Shown here: positions 54,847 to 64,000 of the stretch, piece after piece
How positions within the stretch are numbered: the stretch's first letter is position 1
Layout: each line of letters begins with the position of its first letter
Source of the DNA: Alphaproteobacteria bacterium
GTDB lineage: Bacteria; Pseudomonadota; Alphaproteobacteria; SMXS01
Assembly (NCBI GenBank): GCA_028284945.1
Contig: JANQQJ010000009.1
Coordinates: forward strand, 1 to 64,000
Length of the DNA: 64,000 nucleotides
Reading direction: 5' to 3'
The notes under the pieces: model-generated
Seen by the model: only the letters and a program-made list of their open reading frames with translations
Database searches by the model: none
What the model was told of the DNA's origin: nothing
Program-made: the position numbers and the translations under genes

Positions 54847-56772
54847 GTGAACAATATTGGCCGAAATCTCGTCATCTGGGCTTTGGTACTGATGATCCTG
54901 GTTGTTCTGTTCAACCAGTTCCAGGGTGCGGGGACACGGGCTGCGGTCGCAGCGCCTGATTTCACCATGTTCCTGGATGATGTGGACCAGGGACGGGTTG
55001 AAAAGGTTGAAATCCGCGGCGATCAAATCGTCGGCCGGTATACGGACGGCACGCCATTTACCACCGTCTGGCAGCCAGGAACCTATCCGACGCTGGTCAG
55101 CGAGATGCGCGAGAAGGGCATCAATGTCCGTTTCGACAAACAGGAAACCAGCACCTTCTGGATGATCCTGAGCAACTGGTTCCCGATGATCCTGCTGATC
55201 GCGGTCTGGATCTTCATTATGCGCCAAATGCAGACGGGCAGCGGCAAGGCGATGGGCTTCGGTAAATCCAAGGCCAAGCTGCTCAATGAGCGCACCGACC
55301 GGGTGACCTTTGATGATGTCGCCGGCGTCGAAGAGGCCAAGGAAGAAGTTCAGGAGATTGTTGAGTTCCTGCGTGACCCTGGCAAGTTCCAGCGTCTGGG
55401 CGGTAAGATTCCGCGTGGTGCGCTGCTGGTCGGCCCACCGGGTACCGGTAAGACGCTGTTGGCGCGCGCCATTGCAGGCGAGGCCAATGTGCCGTTCTTT
55501 ACGATTTCCGGTTCCGACTTCGTTGAAATGTTTGTCGGCGTGGGTGCCAGCCGGGTCCGCGACATGTTCGAGCAGGCCAAGAAGAACGCGCCCTGCATCG
55601 TCTTCATCGACGAAATTGACGCCGTGGGTCGCCACCGTGGTGCGGGCCTTGGCGGCGGCAATGACGAACGCGAGCAGACGCTCAACCAGCTGCTCGTTGA
55701 GATGGACGGCTTTGAAGAAAACGAAGGCGTGATCATCATCGCCGCAACCAACCGGCCTGATGTACTCGATCCGGCCTTGCTGCGTCCGGGGCGTTTTGAC
55801 CGTCAGGTCGTTGTGCCGAACCCGGATGTCATTGGCCGCGAGCGGATTTTGAAGGTGCACATGCGCCGCGTGCCGCTGGCCCCTGACGTCAAGGCGAAGG
55901 TGATTGCGCGTGGCACGCCCGGCTTCTCCGGCGCCGATCTGGCCAATTTGGTCAATGAAGCGGCGCTGCTGGCGGCCCGCAAGTCCAAAAAAGTCGTCTC
56001 CATGGCCGAATTCGAAGAGGCTAAGGACAAGGTGATGATGGGGCCGGAGCGGCGCTCCATGGTCATGGAAGAAGAAGAAAAGCGCCTGACCGCCTATCAC
56101 GAGGCCGGACACGCCCTGGTCGGCCTGCATGTGCCGGACACCGACCCGATCCATAAGGCCACGATCATTCCGCGCGGCCGCGCGCTGGGCATGGTCATGC
56201 AGCTTCCGGAGAAGGACAAGTTGTCGCAGACCCGCCAGCAACTGCATTCGCGCCTTGCGGTCATGATGGGTGGGCGCGTTGCCGAAGAGATGATCTTCGG
56301 CTACGACAAGGTAACGTCTGGCGCCTCATCGGATATTTCGCAAGCGACCAAGATTGCGCGTGCGATGGTGACCCAGTTCGGCATGAGCGACAAACTCGGC
56401 CCGCTGGCCTATGGCGATAACGAAGAAGAGGTGTTTCTCGGCCATTCGGTCTCGCGGACCCAGAATATGTCGGGCGCCACGGTGAAGCTGATCGATGAAG
56501 AAGTGCATCGCTTTGTCGATGAGGCGCATCAGGAAGCAACCCGCATTCTTGAAGAGCACCGCGACCAGTTGGAAACGATCGCTCAAGGCCTTCTGGAATA
56601 TGAAACGCTCAGCGGCGACGACATTGACGCGCTGTTGCGCGGGGAAGAGCTGGTCCGCGACGATCCAGATATTCCTGAGCCGCCCCCCTCAGGCCGGCCG
56701 CAGACCGTGCCGTCAGCCGGTAAGGGCAAGCGCCCGTCGGCTGGTGGTGCACCGGAACCGCAGGGCACTTAG
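54847..56772 (+). CDS. ftsH: ATP-dependent membrane metalloprotease FtsH
   Basis: 641 residues from the GTG at 54847 ([10 protein letters not shown], the usual start); an earlier in-frame TTG would add 16 residues. Two membrane helices, Walker [14 protein letters not shown], Walker [16 protein letters not shown], second region of homology, and the zinc site HEAGH. Degrades misfolded membrane proteins and regulators such as LpxC and sigma32. Confidence 0.96.
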   Translation: MNNIGRNLVIWALVLMILVVLFNQFQGAGTRAAVAAPDFTMFLDDVDQGRVEKVEIRGDQIVGRYTDGTPFTTVWQPGTYPTLVSEMREKGINVRFDKQETSTFWMILSNWFPMILLIAVWIFIMRQMQTGSGKAMGFGKSKAKLLNERTDRVTFDDVAGVEEAKEEVQEIVEFLRDPGKFQRLGGKIPRGALLVGPPGTGKTLLARAIAGEANVPFFTISGSDFVEMFVGVGASRVRDMFEQAKKNAPCIVFIDEIDAVGRHRGAGLGGGNDEREQTLNQLLVEMDGFEENEGVIIIAATNRPDVLDPALLRPGRFDRQVVVPNPDVIGRERILKVHMRRVPLAPDVKAKVIARGTPGFSGADLANLVNEAALLAARKSKKVVSMAEFEEAKDKVMMGPERRSMVMEEEEKRLTAYHEAGHALVGLHVPDTDPIHKATIIPRGRALGMVMQLPEKDKLSQTRQQLHSRLAVMMGGRVAEEMIFGYDKVTSGASSDISQATKIARAMVTQFGMSDKLGPLAYGDNEEEVFLGHSVSRTQNMSGATVKLIDEEVHRFVDEAHQEATRILEEHRDQLETIAQGLLEYETLSGDDIDALLRGEELVRDDPDIPEPPPSGRPQTVPSAGKGKRPSAGGAPEPQGT

Positions 56773-56778
56773 CCGCGT

Positions 56779-57201
56779 CTACTCAAAGGCGGAATTGAAG
56801 AACTCTTTCTGAATGTCCAGATAGAGCGCTGGCACGCTGCCGGCGGCATAGATTTCTTCCACTTCGATTTCGCGGGTGTTGCCATTTACCTCGATCCTGA
56901 TCTCCACCTTGGGGGCGTCCAGATCGTCTGTCGCAACGAATTCAAAGTCCCGAATCCGTTGCATGACGAATGTCTTGATCCTGTCAGCTTCTTCCGCGGT
57001 TGCATCGCGTTCAACAAAGCGATTGTTGCCGTCGTTACGGCTTTCCTCGATCTGAAGCTCGCCGTCTTCCAGTTGTATGGACTTGTTGAGCGTATTCTTG
57101 CCCGTGCTGTCGGGCTGATAGTAGAACGCGATTTCATATTCGGGCTCAGCGGCAATCGCGGGTGTGGCAGCCAAAAGAGCCGCGAGGACAAGATATCGCA
57201 T
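56779..57201 (-). CDS. Small periplasmic protein of unknown function
   Basis: 140 residues with a clear signal peptide (cut near AIAA). The mature part is beta-rich and acidic, with no cysteines. Family not recognised. Convergent with ftsH (6 bp gap) and 44 bp downstream of folP on the same strand. Confidence 0.7.
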   Translation of the reverse strand: MRYLVLAALLAATPAIAAEPEYEIAFYYQPDSTGKNTLNKSIQLEDGELQIEESRNDGNNRFVERDATAEEADRIKTFVMQRIRDFEFVATDDLDAPKVEIRIEVNGNTREIEVEEIYAAGSVPALYLDIQKEFFNSAFE

Positions 57202-57245
57202 CGGGTATTCCTCCTTATGCGTGTATTTTCACGGACCTTAACAAA

Positions 57246-58052
57246 TCACCGAGATGTTTCGAGGGCCGACGAGATCGCCAGGGCGTCCCTCAAGGCTGCG
57301 GCATCATGCGTTCGAATATAGTCTGCGCCGGCCTGAGCGGCATACAGCTCCGCCGCCAGGGTGGCGGCACCAGAACCAGCGGCATCCTTCCCGGCCAGCT
57401 TTTGCAGGAATGATTTCCGCGATACGCAGACCATAATCGGCAGCCCCAGGCGCTCTCGAATGGCGGCGGTGCCTTGCAGCGCCCTTACCGAGGTTTCAGG
57501 GTTCGTCCCTAGAAAGAATCCCATGCCCGGGTCGACGATCAGCCGCTCTCGTTCGATGCCTGCCACGGTCAGCGCGGCCACCCGCGCCTCCAGAAAGTCG
57601 CAGATTGTATCGACTATAGTGTCAGGTACGGTGTCCACATAACCGGCGCGTTCGCCGCTGACCACAGAGTGCATGACCACGAGCCTACAGCTGGACTGGG
57701 CGAGATCGGCGTAGGCTGTCCGGTCTGGAAACCCCTGAATGTCATTCAGCAGTGCCGCGCCATTGTCGATAGCAAACCGCTGGACTGTTGGCCTTGCAGC
57801 ATCAACGGAAATCGGAACGCCAGTATCCTGCAACTGCGCGAGCACGGGGCGAAGCCGGGCAATCTGGTCCTCGTCACTGACCGATTTCGACTCCGGATGG
57901 CTGGAGGCGGGGCCAAGTTCAACAATGTCCGCCCCGTCAGCGATCAATTGCCTGGCATGCGCGATTGCCGCGTCAGGGTTCAGATAGCGGCCACCATCAG
58001 AAAACGAGTCTTCCGTCAGATTGACGATGCCGACGATCTTCGGTGTTTTCAT
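57246..58052 (-). CDS. folP: Dihydropteroate synthase
   Basis: 268 residues from the ATG at 58052; the longer frame upstream runs antisense to glmM. VGIVNLTEDSFSDGGRY and ADIVELGPASSHPESK bind pterin and pABA; DPGMGFFLG follows. The family sequence is more often GxxSTRPG at the second site, here replaced by GPASSHPES, as in a divergent DHPS subgroup. Divergent from glmM across 113 bp, which must hold both promoters. Confidence 0.87.
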   Translation of the reverse strand: MKTPKIVGIVNLTEDSFSDGGRYLNPDAAIAHARQLIADGADIVELGPASSHPESKSVSDEDQIARLRPVLAQLQDTGVPISVDAARPTVQRFAIDNGAALLNDIQGFPDRTAYADLAQSSCRLVVMHSVVSGERAGYVDTVPDTIVDTICDFLEARVAALTVAGIERERLIVDPGMGFFLGTNPETSVRALQGTAAIRERLGLPIMVCVSRKSFLQKLAGKDAAGSGAATLAAELYAAQAGADYIRTHDAAALRDALAISSALETSR

Positions 58053-58165
58053 TGTGACCGGTCCATCATGGTTCTGCCGGAATTGCGAGGTAACAACAGG
58101 GTGTGCATGATATGCCCAGTCGATGTAAACCCAGCCATCGTGATCAATATGAGCCAACAACGTCC

Positions 58166-59515
58166 ATGACGACAGGTCGCTATTTCGGAACCGACGGCAT
58201 TCGCGGCAAGGCGAACGAGGCGCCCATGACGCCGGACACCGCCCTGCGGGTGGGCATGGCGGCAGGGGCACAGTTCCGCCGCGGCGACCACCGGCACCAG
58301 GTGGTGATCGGCAAGGATACACGGCTTTCCGGCTATATGATCGAGGCGGCGATGACCGCCGGTTTTGCCTCGGTTGGCGTTGATGTTTTTCTGGTCGGGC
58401 CGATGCCGACCCCGGCTGTAGCGATGCTGACCCGGTCGCTTCGTTGCGATATCGGGGTGATGATTTCTGCCTCTCATAACGCCTATCACGACAATGGTAT
58501 CAAACTGTTCGGACCGGACGGGTTCAAACTTTCCGACGACATCGAATCGGCGATTGAAGCGCGGCTTGATGGGGACACATCGGCGGATCTCGCGGCCTCT
58601 GCTGACATTGGCCGGGTGCGCCGGATCGATGATGGCCAGCAGGGCCGCTATATCGAATTTGCCAAGGGAACGTTTCCTGCGGGCCTGACCCTCGACGGCA
58701 TCAAGATCGTCGTCGATTGTGCCCATGGCGCTGCCTACAAGGTCGCGCCCACGGTGCTTTGGGAGTTAGGGGCAGAGGTGGTCCCCGTTGGTGTTGAACC
58801 CAATGGTTTCAACATCAATCAAGGCTGCGGTTCTACCGATACCGCGCTCATGCAACAGACGGTCCGTGACACGGGCGCCCATTTGGGGATTGCGCTTGAT
58901 GGCGATGCCGACCGGATGCTGCTGGCCGATGAAACCGGGGCCCTGGTGGATGGGGACCAGTTAATGGGGCTGATTGCCGGCTATTGGCAGCGGACGGGCC
59001 AACTGTCCGGTGGCGGGATCGTCACGACCGTGATGTCCAATCTGGGGCTGGAACGGTACCTTGCGGCGCTTGATCTGACCATGGCGCGCACCAAGGTTGG
59101 TGACCGGTATGTTGTAGAACACATGCGCGCTAACGGGTTCAATCTAGGTGGGGAACAGTCCGGGCATCTGGTGATGACGGATCATGCGACGACCGGTGAT
59201 GGGCTGGTTGCTGCGCTTCAGGTGCTGGCGGTCATTGTCGAGAGCGGTCGGCCTGCCAGCGACGTCTGTCACCTGTTCGATCCGCTGCCACAAGTGCTCA
59301 AGAACGTGACATTCAATGGGGGATCGCCGCTTGAGGCTGCGCCGGTTAAGTCTGCCATCGCTGATGGCGAAGATCGCTTGCGTGGGATTGGCCGGGTGCT
59401 GATCCGGAAATCAGGCACCGAGCCCAAGATCCGCGTGATGGCTGAGGGCGAAGATGCGGGCCTGGTTGAAGCTGTGGTTGATGATATCGTGAGCGCAATT
59501 GAGGCGGCCGCATGA
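58166..59515 (+). CDS. glmM: Phosphoglucosamine mutase
   Basis: 449 residues from the ATG at 58166 ([15 protein letters not shown]). The phosphoserine loop is [18 protein letters not shown], the metal loop is ALDGDADRM and the sugar loop is GGEQSGHL. Makes glucosamine-1-phosphate for cell-wall synthesis. Overlaps thiD by 4 nt. Confidence 0.96.
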   Translation: MTTGRYFGTDGIRGKANEAPMTPDTALRVGMAAGAQFRRGDHRHQVVIGKDTRLSGYMIEAAMTAGFASVGVDVFLVGPMPTPAVAMLTRSLRCDIGVMISASHNAYHDNGIKLFGPDGFKLSDDIESAIEARLDGDTSADLAASADIGRVRRIDDGQQGRYIEFAKGTFPAGLTLDGIKIVVDCAHGAAYKVAPTVLWELGAEVVPVGVEPNGFNINQGCGSTDTALMQQTVRDTGAHLGIALDGDADRMLLADETGALVDGDQLMGLIAGYWQRTGQLSGGGIVTTVMSNLGLERYLAALDLTMARTKVGDRYVVEHMRANGFNLGGEQSGHLVMTDHATTGDGLVAALQVLAVIVESGRPASDVCHLFDPLPQVLKNVTFNGGSPLEAAPVKSAIADGEDRLRGIGRVLIRKSGTEPKIRVMAEGEDAGLVEAVVDDIVSAIEAAA

Positions 59516-60309
59516 AGGGACGGGTCCTCATCATCGCTGGCTCGGATTCCAGCGGCGGCGCAGGCATTCAGGCCGATATCAAGACGGTTACAGCTCTTAA
59601 TGGATATGCCGCGACCGCTGTTACGGCGTTGACTGCTCAGAATACCACTGGCGTTTACGGTATCCATGAGGTGCCGATCGACTTCATCAGTGAGCAGATT
59701 CGTTTGGTGGTGACGGATATCGGCGTCGACTGCATCAAGACAGGCATGCTGCACTCACCGGAAGTGATTAATGCCGTCGTGGGCGCGTTGACTGAATTGG
59801 CGCCCGATGTGCCGGTCGTGGTCGACCCGGTTATCGTGGCAAAAGGTGGCGCATCGCTGTTACAGGATCACGCTATAGCCACATTACGGGACGCGCTTGT
59901 GCCCCTCGCGACGGTAATAACGCCCAATACCCACGAGGCTGAAGCGTTGACCGGGTTGTCAATCAGATCGCTTGATGACATGCGGGTTGCGGGGCAAGCG
60001 TTGATGGAACGCGGCGCAGGCGCTGTTTTGGTGAAGGGCGGACATATGCCAGGTGACGATTTGACAGACCTGCTCGTGACCGCAGATGGCGAGAACGCGT
60101 TCGGGGGTCGGCGCATTGACACCGTCCATACACATGGCACCGGCTGTACGACGGCGAGTGCGGTGGCCACCGGTATCGCTCAAGGCCTTTCGTTGAGAGA
60201 CGCTGTGGCGCGCGCCCATGATTATGTGCGCAAGGCGATTGAGACCGCGCCTGAGTTCGGATCCGGCCATGGTCCATTGAACCACGCACACACAGTGCAG
60301 CAACGCTGA
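59512..60309 (+). CDS. thiD: Hydroxymethylpyrimidine / phosphomethylpyrimidine kinase
   Basis: 265 residues: [44 protein letters not shown] and the [18 protein letters not shown] anion hole. Supplies HMP-diphosphate to ThiE (36311). Confidence 0.95.
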   Translation: MKGRVLIIAGSDSSGGAGIQADIKTVTALNGYAATAVTALTAQNTTGVYGIHEVPIDFISEQIRLVVTDIGVDCIKTGMLHSPEVINAVVGALTELAPDVPVVVDPVIVAKGGASLLQDHAIATLRDALVPLATVITPNTHEAEALTGLSIRSLDDMRVAGQALMERGAGAVLVKGGHMPGDDLTDLLVTADGENAFGGRRIDTVHTHGTGCTTASAVATGIAQGLSLRDAVARAHDYVRKAIETAPEFGSGHGPLNHAHTVQQR

Positions 60310-60440
60310 ACATCTCAGTGGCCAATGCAGGTTTCGCCACCGGAACTGCGCCGTTGACATGATATTGACCACCCCTATTATTCGCCGCGGTAACGGCCCG
60401 GCCAGGCTTCAAGCACCGTCTGGCAAACCCCTTCAGCGAC

Positions 60441-60485
60441 CAGGATTTCTAATATGAAACCCCCAGGATTTCTAAGATGAAACCC
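60441..60485 (+). repeat. Tandem duplication of the serC start region
   Basis: Two 22-base units (60441-60462 and 60464-60485), period 23, differing at one base. Each carries CAGGATTTCTAA, an ATG and AAACCC, so ribosome site and start codon are present twice. Confidence 0.9.
60454..60480 (+). CDS. Eight-codon upstream ORF overlapping the serC start
   Basis: The first ATG of the duplication (60454) has the same AGGA site as serC and reads MKPPGFLR then TGA at 60478-60480. That stop overlaps the serC ATG at 60477 (ATGA). Translation of the small ORF would deliver terminating ribosomes to serC. Confidence 0.5.
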   Translation: MKPPGFLR

Positions 60486-61625
60486 AATGTGCGGCCGCGT
60501 TCGCCCAACTTTTCGTCCGGCCCCTGTGCCAAGCGGCCTGGATGGTCTGTAGACGCGTTGAATGACGCTTGTCTGGGACGGTCGCACCGTTCAAAGGCGG
60601 GTAAAGCGAAGCTCGCGGAAGCTATCGACAAGACGCGGGCTGTCTTGGGGGTTCCCGACGACTACAAAATTGGGATCGTGCCGGCGTCCGATACCGGCGC
60701 GGTTGAAATGGCCATGTGGTCGATGCTGGGTGCACGCGGCGTCGACATGCTGGCCTGGGAAAGTTTCGGGTCCGGTTGGGTCACCGATGTTGCCAAACAG
60801 CTCAAGCTCGATGATGTGCGGATCATGGATGCGCCCTATGGCGAGATTGTCGATCTGTCTGCGGTTGATAAGGACCGTGACGTGGTCTTCACCTGGAACG
60901 GTACAACCTCGGGCGCACGGGTGCCCGATGGCGACTGGATTGCCGATGACCGGCGCGGCCTGACCATCTGCGACGCCACCTCGGCTGTTTTCGCAATGGA
61001 CCTGCCGTGGTCGAAACTCGATGTGGTGACCTATTCCTGGCAGAAGGTCATGGGCGGTGAAGCCGCGCATGGCATGCTGATCCTCAGTCCCCGTGCTGTG
61101 GAACGGCTTGAAACCTATTCGCCGCCCTGGCCGTTGCCGAAGATTTTCCGCCTGACCAAGGGTGGCAAGCTGATTGAGGGCGTCTTTCAGGGGGCGACGA
61201 TCAATACGCCTTCCATGCTGTGTGTTGAAGATTATTTGGACAGTCTGGCCTGGGCGGAAAGCCTGGGCGGTCTGGAGTCGTTGATCGGCCGATCCAAAGC
61301 CAATCTTGCGGCTCTTGAAGACTGGGTCGCGAAAACCGACTGGATTGATTTTCTAGTGGCCGATCCAGCGATCCGGTCCAGCACGTCGGTGTGTTTGAAG
61401 GTGGTCGATCCCTGGTTCGATGCCCTGCCGGATGACGACAAACCCGGCATTCCGAAAAAGATCGCGTCATTGCTTGAGGCAGAGGGCGCGGCCTATGACA
61501 TTAACGGCTATCGCGACGCGCCGCCGGGGCTTCGTATCTGGTGCGGCGCGACGATAGAAGCCGATGACGTTGAACAACTGACCCACTGGCTCGACTGGGC
61601 CTGGGACGAGGTGAAAGCCGCATGA
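60477..61625 (+). CDS. serC: Phosphoserine aminotransferase
   Basis: 382 residues of the alphaproteobacterial type: [19 protein letters not shown] at the N-terminus and the PLP lysine in [15 protein letters not shown]. Converts 3-phosphohydroxypyruvate to phosphoserine. Overlaps serA by 4 nt. The 167 bp ahead of it may contain the serC RNA motif known from this class, but I could not confirm it. Confidence 0.95.
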   Translation: MKPNVRPRSPNFSSGPCAKRPGWSVDALNDACLGRSHRSKAGKAKLAEAIDKTRAVLGVPDDYKIGIVPASDTGAVEMAMWSMLGARGVDMLAWESFGSGWVTDVAKQLKLDDVRIMDAPYGEIVDLSAVDKDRDVVFTWNGTTSGARVPDGDWIADDRRGLTICDATSAVFAMDLPWSKLDVVTYSWQKVMGGEAAHGMLILSPRAVERLETYSPPWPLPKIFRLTKGGKLIEGVFQGATINTPSMLCVEDYLDSLAWAESLGGLESLIGRSKANLAALEDWVAKTDWIDFLVADPAIRSSTSVCLKVVDPWFDALPDDDKPGIPKKIASLLEAEGAAYDINGYRDAPPGLRIWCGATIEADDVEQLTHWLDWAWDEVKAA

Positions 61626-63202
61626 CCAAGGTTCTGATTTCAGACAAGCTGAGCCCCCGCGCCGCCGAGATTTTCAAGGATCGCGGCGTCGACGTCGACA
61701 TCAAGGTCGGGATGACGCCGGAAGAGTTGATCGCCTGCATTGGCGATTATGATGGCCTGGCCATCCGGTCGGCAACCAAGGTGACCGCAGAGGTGCTCGC
61801 CGCCGCTGATAATCTCAAAGTCGTTGGCCGGGCTGGAATCGGCGTCGACAATGTCGACATCCCAGAAGCCACGGCGCGCGGTGTTGTGGTGATGAACACA
61901 CCGTTCGGCAATTCGATTACGACCGCCGAACATGCCATTGCGATGATGTTTGCGCTGGCCCGCCAGATTCCGGCGGCCGACCGGTCGACGCAGGACGGCA
62001 AGTGGGAGAAGTCCCGCTTCATGGGCGTTGAACTGACGGGTAAGACGCTGGGCGTGATCGGCTGCGGCAATATCGGGTCGATCGCTGCAGAGCGGGCCGT
62101 GGGCTTGCGCATGCGGGTGATCGCGTTTGATCCTTACCTTTCAACTGAACGGGCTGCCGATCTGGGTGTCGAAAAGGTCGAGCTGGATGATCTGTTCGCC
62201 CGGGCGGACTTTATCACGCTGCATACGCCGCTGACCGATGGCACACGCGGCATCATCGACGCCGCCGCATTCGCTAAGATGAAAGATGGCGTGCGGATCG
62301 TGAACTGTGCCCGTGGCGGCTTGATCGATGAAGCGGACCTGAAAGACGCGCTGGATAGCGGCAAGGTCGCAGGTGCAGCGCTCGACGTGTTCGAAGTTGA
62401 GCCGGCGAAGGATAACCCCCTGTTCGGTCACGAAAAACTGGTCGCGACCCCGCATCTGGGTGCCTCGACTACCGAGGCCCAGGAAAATGTAGCGCTTCAG
62501 GTTGCAGAACAATTGTCCGACTATCTGGTCGATGGTGCGGTCACCAATGCGCTCAACATGCCCTCCATCACGGCGGAAGAAGCGCCCCGGTTGCAGCCAT
62601 ACATGGCGTTGGCGGGGCAGCTGGGCCGGTTGATGGGACAGATTACCGAGAGCAGTATCAAATGCGTGCGGATCGACTATGAAGGACAGGCGACAGAGCT
62701 GAATACACGGCCCCTCAACGCCGTTATCCTGCAAAGCCTGCTGTCGCCAGTCCTGGACGTTTCAGTCAACATGGTGAACGCCCCTGTGGTGGCCAAGGAA
62801 CGTGATATCGATGTCAGCGACAGCAAGCATAACCGTGAAGGCGCTTACCTGACCCTGATCCGGTTGACGGTGGAAACCGAGCATCGTGCGCGCACCATTG
62901 AAGGCACGCTTTTTGCCGACCGCCAGCCGCGGATCGTCAACATCATGGGTATGGATGTCGAGGCGCAGCTGGGTGAGCACATGCTGTTCCTGGCCAATGA
63001 GGACAAGCCGGGCTTTATCGGCGCGCTGGGCACCCTGCTGGGTGAAGCCGGGGTCAATATTGCCAATTTTAACCTCGGGCGTGAGCGCGAAGGCGGTGGG
63101 GCGATTTCGCTGATCGACGTGGATCAGGCCATTTCCGATGACTTGCTGACCAAGGTTCGCGCGTTGCCGCATGTCGTGCAGGCACAAGCGATGACGTTTT
63201 AG
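61622..63202 (+). CDS. serA: D-3-phosphoglycerate dehydrogenase
   Basis: 526 residues, the long form with catalytic/NAD domain ([39 protein letters not shown]), an intervening ASB domain (about 320-450), and a C-terminal ACT domain (about 452-526). First step of serine synthesis. Confidence 0.96.
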   Translation: MTKVLISDKLSPRAAEIFKDRGVDVDIKVGMTPEELIACIGDYDGLAIRSATKVTAEVLAAADNLKVVGRAGIGVDNVDIPEATARGVVVMNTPFGNSITTAEHAIAMMFALARQIPAADRSTQDGKWEKSRFMGVELTGKTLGVIGCGNIGSIAAERAVGLRMRVIAFDPYLSTERAADLGVEKVELDDLFARADFITLHTPLTDGTRGIIDAAAFAKMKDGVRIVNCARGGLIDEADLKDALDSGKVAGAALDVFEVEPAKDNPLFGHEKLVATPHLGASTTEAQENVALQVAEQLSDYLVDGAVTNALNMPSITAEEAPRLQPYMALAGQLGRLMGQITESSIKCVRIDYEGQATELNTRPLNAVILQSLLSPVLDVSVNMVNAPVVAKERDIDVSDSKHNREGAYLTLIRLTVETEHRARTIEGTLFADRQPRIVNIMGMDVEAQLGEHMLFLANEDKPGFIGALGTLLGEAGVNIANFNLGREREGGGAISLIDVDQAISDDLLTKVRALPHVVQAQAMTF

Positions 63203-63232
63203 GTCCGCTTCGGACGCTGTAGGCTACCCGCC

Positions 63233-64000
63233 ATGACCGATCCTGAAACACACGCCCTTCTGCCCGAAGGGCTTCACGATACGCTGCCGCCCGCTGCTGA
63301 GTTTGAGTTTCAAACCATCGCAACGCTGCTGTCCTGCTTTGCCCAATACGGCTATGAGCAGGTCGCGCCGCCGCTGGTGGAGTTCGAAGAAAGTTTGCTG
63401 GCCGGTGTAGGTGCGGCCGAAGGCCGGCGTATGTTCCGGCTGATGGACCCGGTTTCCAGCCGGATGATGGGCGTCCGCACCGATGTGACGACCCAGGTGG
63501 CGCGAATTGCCGCCACACGGCTGACTGGGTCACCACGGCCCACGCGGTTATGTTATGCGGGACAGGTTCTGCGGGTTGAGAGCGGGCAGCTTCGTTCCGA
63601 GCGGGAATTCGGACAGGTTGGTATTGAACTAATCGGCAGCGGATCGCTGAATGCCGAGGCTGAAGTGATCGGCCTGGCGGGTACAGCTCTGCAGGCGGTC
63701 GGGACCGGCGATTTTTCCGTCGATCTGACAGTGCCGAAATTGGTGCCGATGATTACCGCGGCGCTCGGGTTGTCGCCCTCCGATGCCGATGCTGCGCGAA
63801 TCGCTCTCGATGAGAAAGACATGGCCGCTATCACCGAAATTGGTGGTGCCGCGGGCAGCACGCTGGAGGCTCTGTTGCGGGCCGCCGGACCGGCTGACCG
63901 CGCGTTGGCCGCGCTGGGGGCTCTGGATCTGCCTTCTGAGGCGAAGATGTTGGTCGAGCAGTTGCAGGCGCTTGTCGATAGGCTGCATGAGCGCGCACCC
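63233..64000 (+). CDS. hisZ: ATP phosphoribosyltransferase regulatory subunit (partial)
   Basis: 256 codons to the window edge. Class II aaRS-like fold: LLPEGLHDTLPP, FAQYGYEQVAPPLVEFEE, FRLMDPVSSRMMGVRTDVTTQVARI, LCYAGQVLRV and REFGQVGIELIG. The GVRTD/TTQVARI pattern without the full HisRS catalytic set indicates HisZ rather than HisS. Starts 30 bp after serA. Confidence 0.93.
   Translation, partial: MTDPETHALLPEGLHDTLPPAAEFEFQTIATLLSCFAQYGYEQVAPPLVEFEESLLAGVGAAEGRRMFRLMDPVSSRMMGVRTDVTTQVARIAATRLTGSPRPTRLCYAGQVLRVESGQLRSEREFGQVGIELIGSGSLNAEAEVIGLAGTALQAVGTGDFSVDLTVPKLVPMITAALGLSPSDADAARIALDEKDMAAITEIGGAAGSTLEALLRAAGPADRALAALGALDLPSEAKMLVEQLQALVDRLHERAP

Noticed and set aside
54412..56247. 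Long minus-strand frame (611 codons)
   Set aside because: It is antisense to ftsH and tilS and encodes a low-complexity His/Arg/Gln-rich product typical of a GC-rich shadow frame.
1..64000. CRISPR array or retron
   Set aside because: No regularly spaced direct repeats and no cas or reverse-transcriptase motif were seen on either strand.

Overview
The window is most probably a chromosomal piece of a GC-rich alphaproteobacterium, in or near the Rhodospirillales-type groups. The signs are the order zapA - 6S RNA - fau, the ruvCAB-ybgC-tolQRAB-pal-cpoB block followed by tilS-ftsH, the tkt-gap-pgk run, the alphaproteobacterial form of SerC, hisZ, and an Hsp20 gene with a ROSE-like leader. Species cannot be named from the sequence alone. 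Domain calls come from reading motifs in translated sequence; no database search was run.

Region 1 (1-5934, minus strand) is an RNA-repair operon. In transcription order it holds a small unknown protein, an RlaP-type nucleotidyltransferase, the Hen1 RNA 3'-end 2'-O-methyltransferase, a small P-loop polynucleotide-kinase-like protein, a Thg1-like 3'-5' polymerase, and the Pnkp kinase-phosphatase-ligase, which runs off the window. Ahead of it lie a good sigma70-type promoter, a 31-codon leader ORF with its own ribosome site, and an intrinsic terminator that ends about 11 nt before the first start codon. This looks like translation-coupled attenuation.

Region 2 (about 6.1-21.6 kb) is accessory DNA, visibly richer in A+T in its first part. 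It begins with a three-gene operon (GAF/histidine-kinase-like protein; receiver domain fused to an APH-type phosphotransferase; SLATT-like two-helix membrane protein) that I cannot match to a named system. This is the best candidate for something undescribed. Debris follows: a gene fragment, the start of an IS3-family element and a decapitated hsdM. Next is a 9.3-kb segment bounded by a 46-bp direct repeat of the 3' half of tRNA-Gly(GCC). It carries one giant SpvB/VCBS/RHS protein (2734 aa) with a zinc-protease-like tip, and an integrase remnant beside the intact tRNA.

Region 3 (21.8-42.5 kb) is core genome. It includes a CnoX-LON-Trm112-DUF971 group, two DJ-1/GlxA genes and a P450, hsp20, rpmE, an MsbA-like exporter, a MotA/MotB-like pair with an OmpA-like partner, a VapBC pair with a palindromic operator, suhB, efp, a tyrosine phosphatase, thiE, and fba-pgk-gap-tkt for the lower glycolytic and Calvin/pentose steps. 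Two families of inverted-repeat elements sit in the intergenic gaps, two copies each.

Region 4 (42.6-64 kb, mostly plus strand) is housekeeping: zapA-6S-fau, a YmdB-like phosphodiesterase, yebC-ruvCAB-ybgC-tolQRAB-pal-cpoB-tilS-ftsH (recombination repair, envelope constriction, tRNA-Ile lysidine, proteolysis), a divergent folP, then glmM-thiD-serC-serA-hisZ. The serC start region has been duplicated in tandem, creating an eight-codon upstream ORF whose stop overlaps the serC start.
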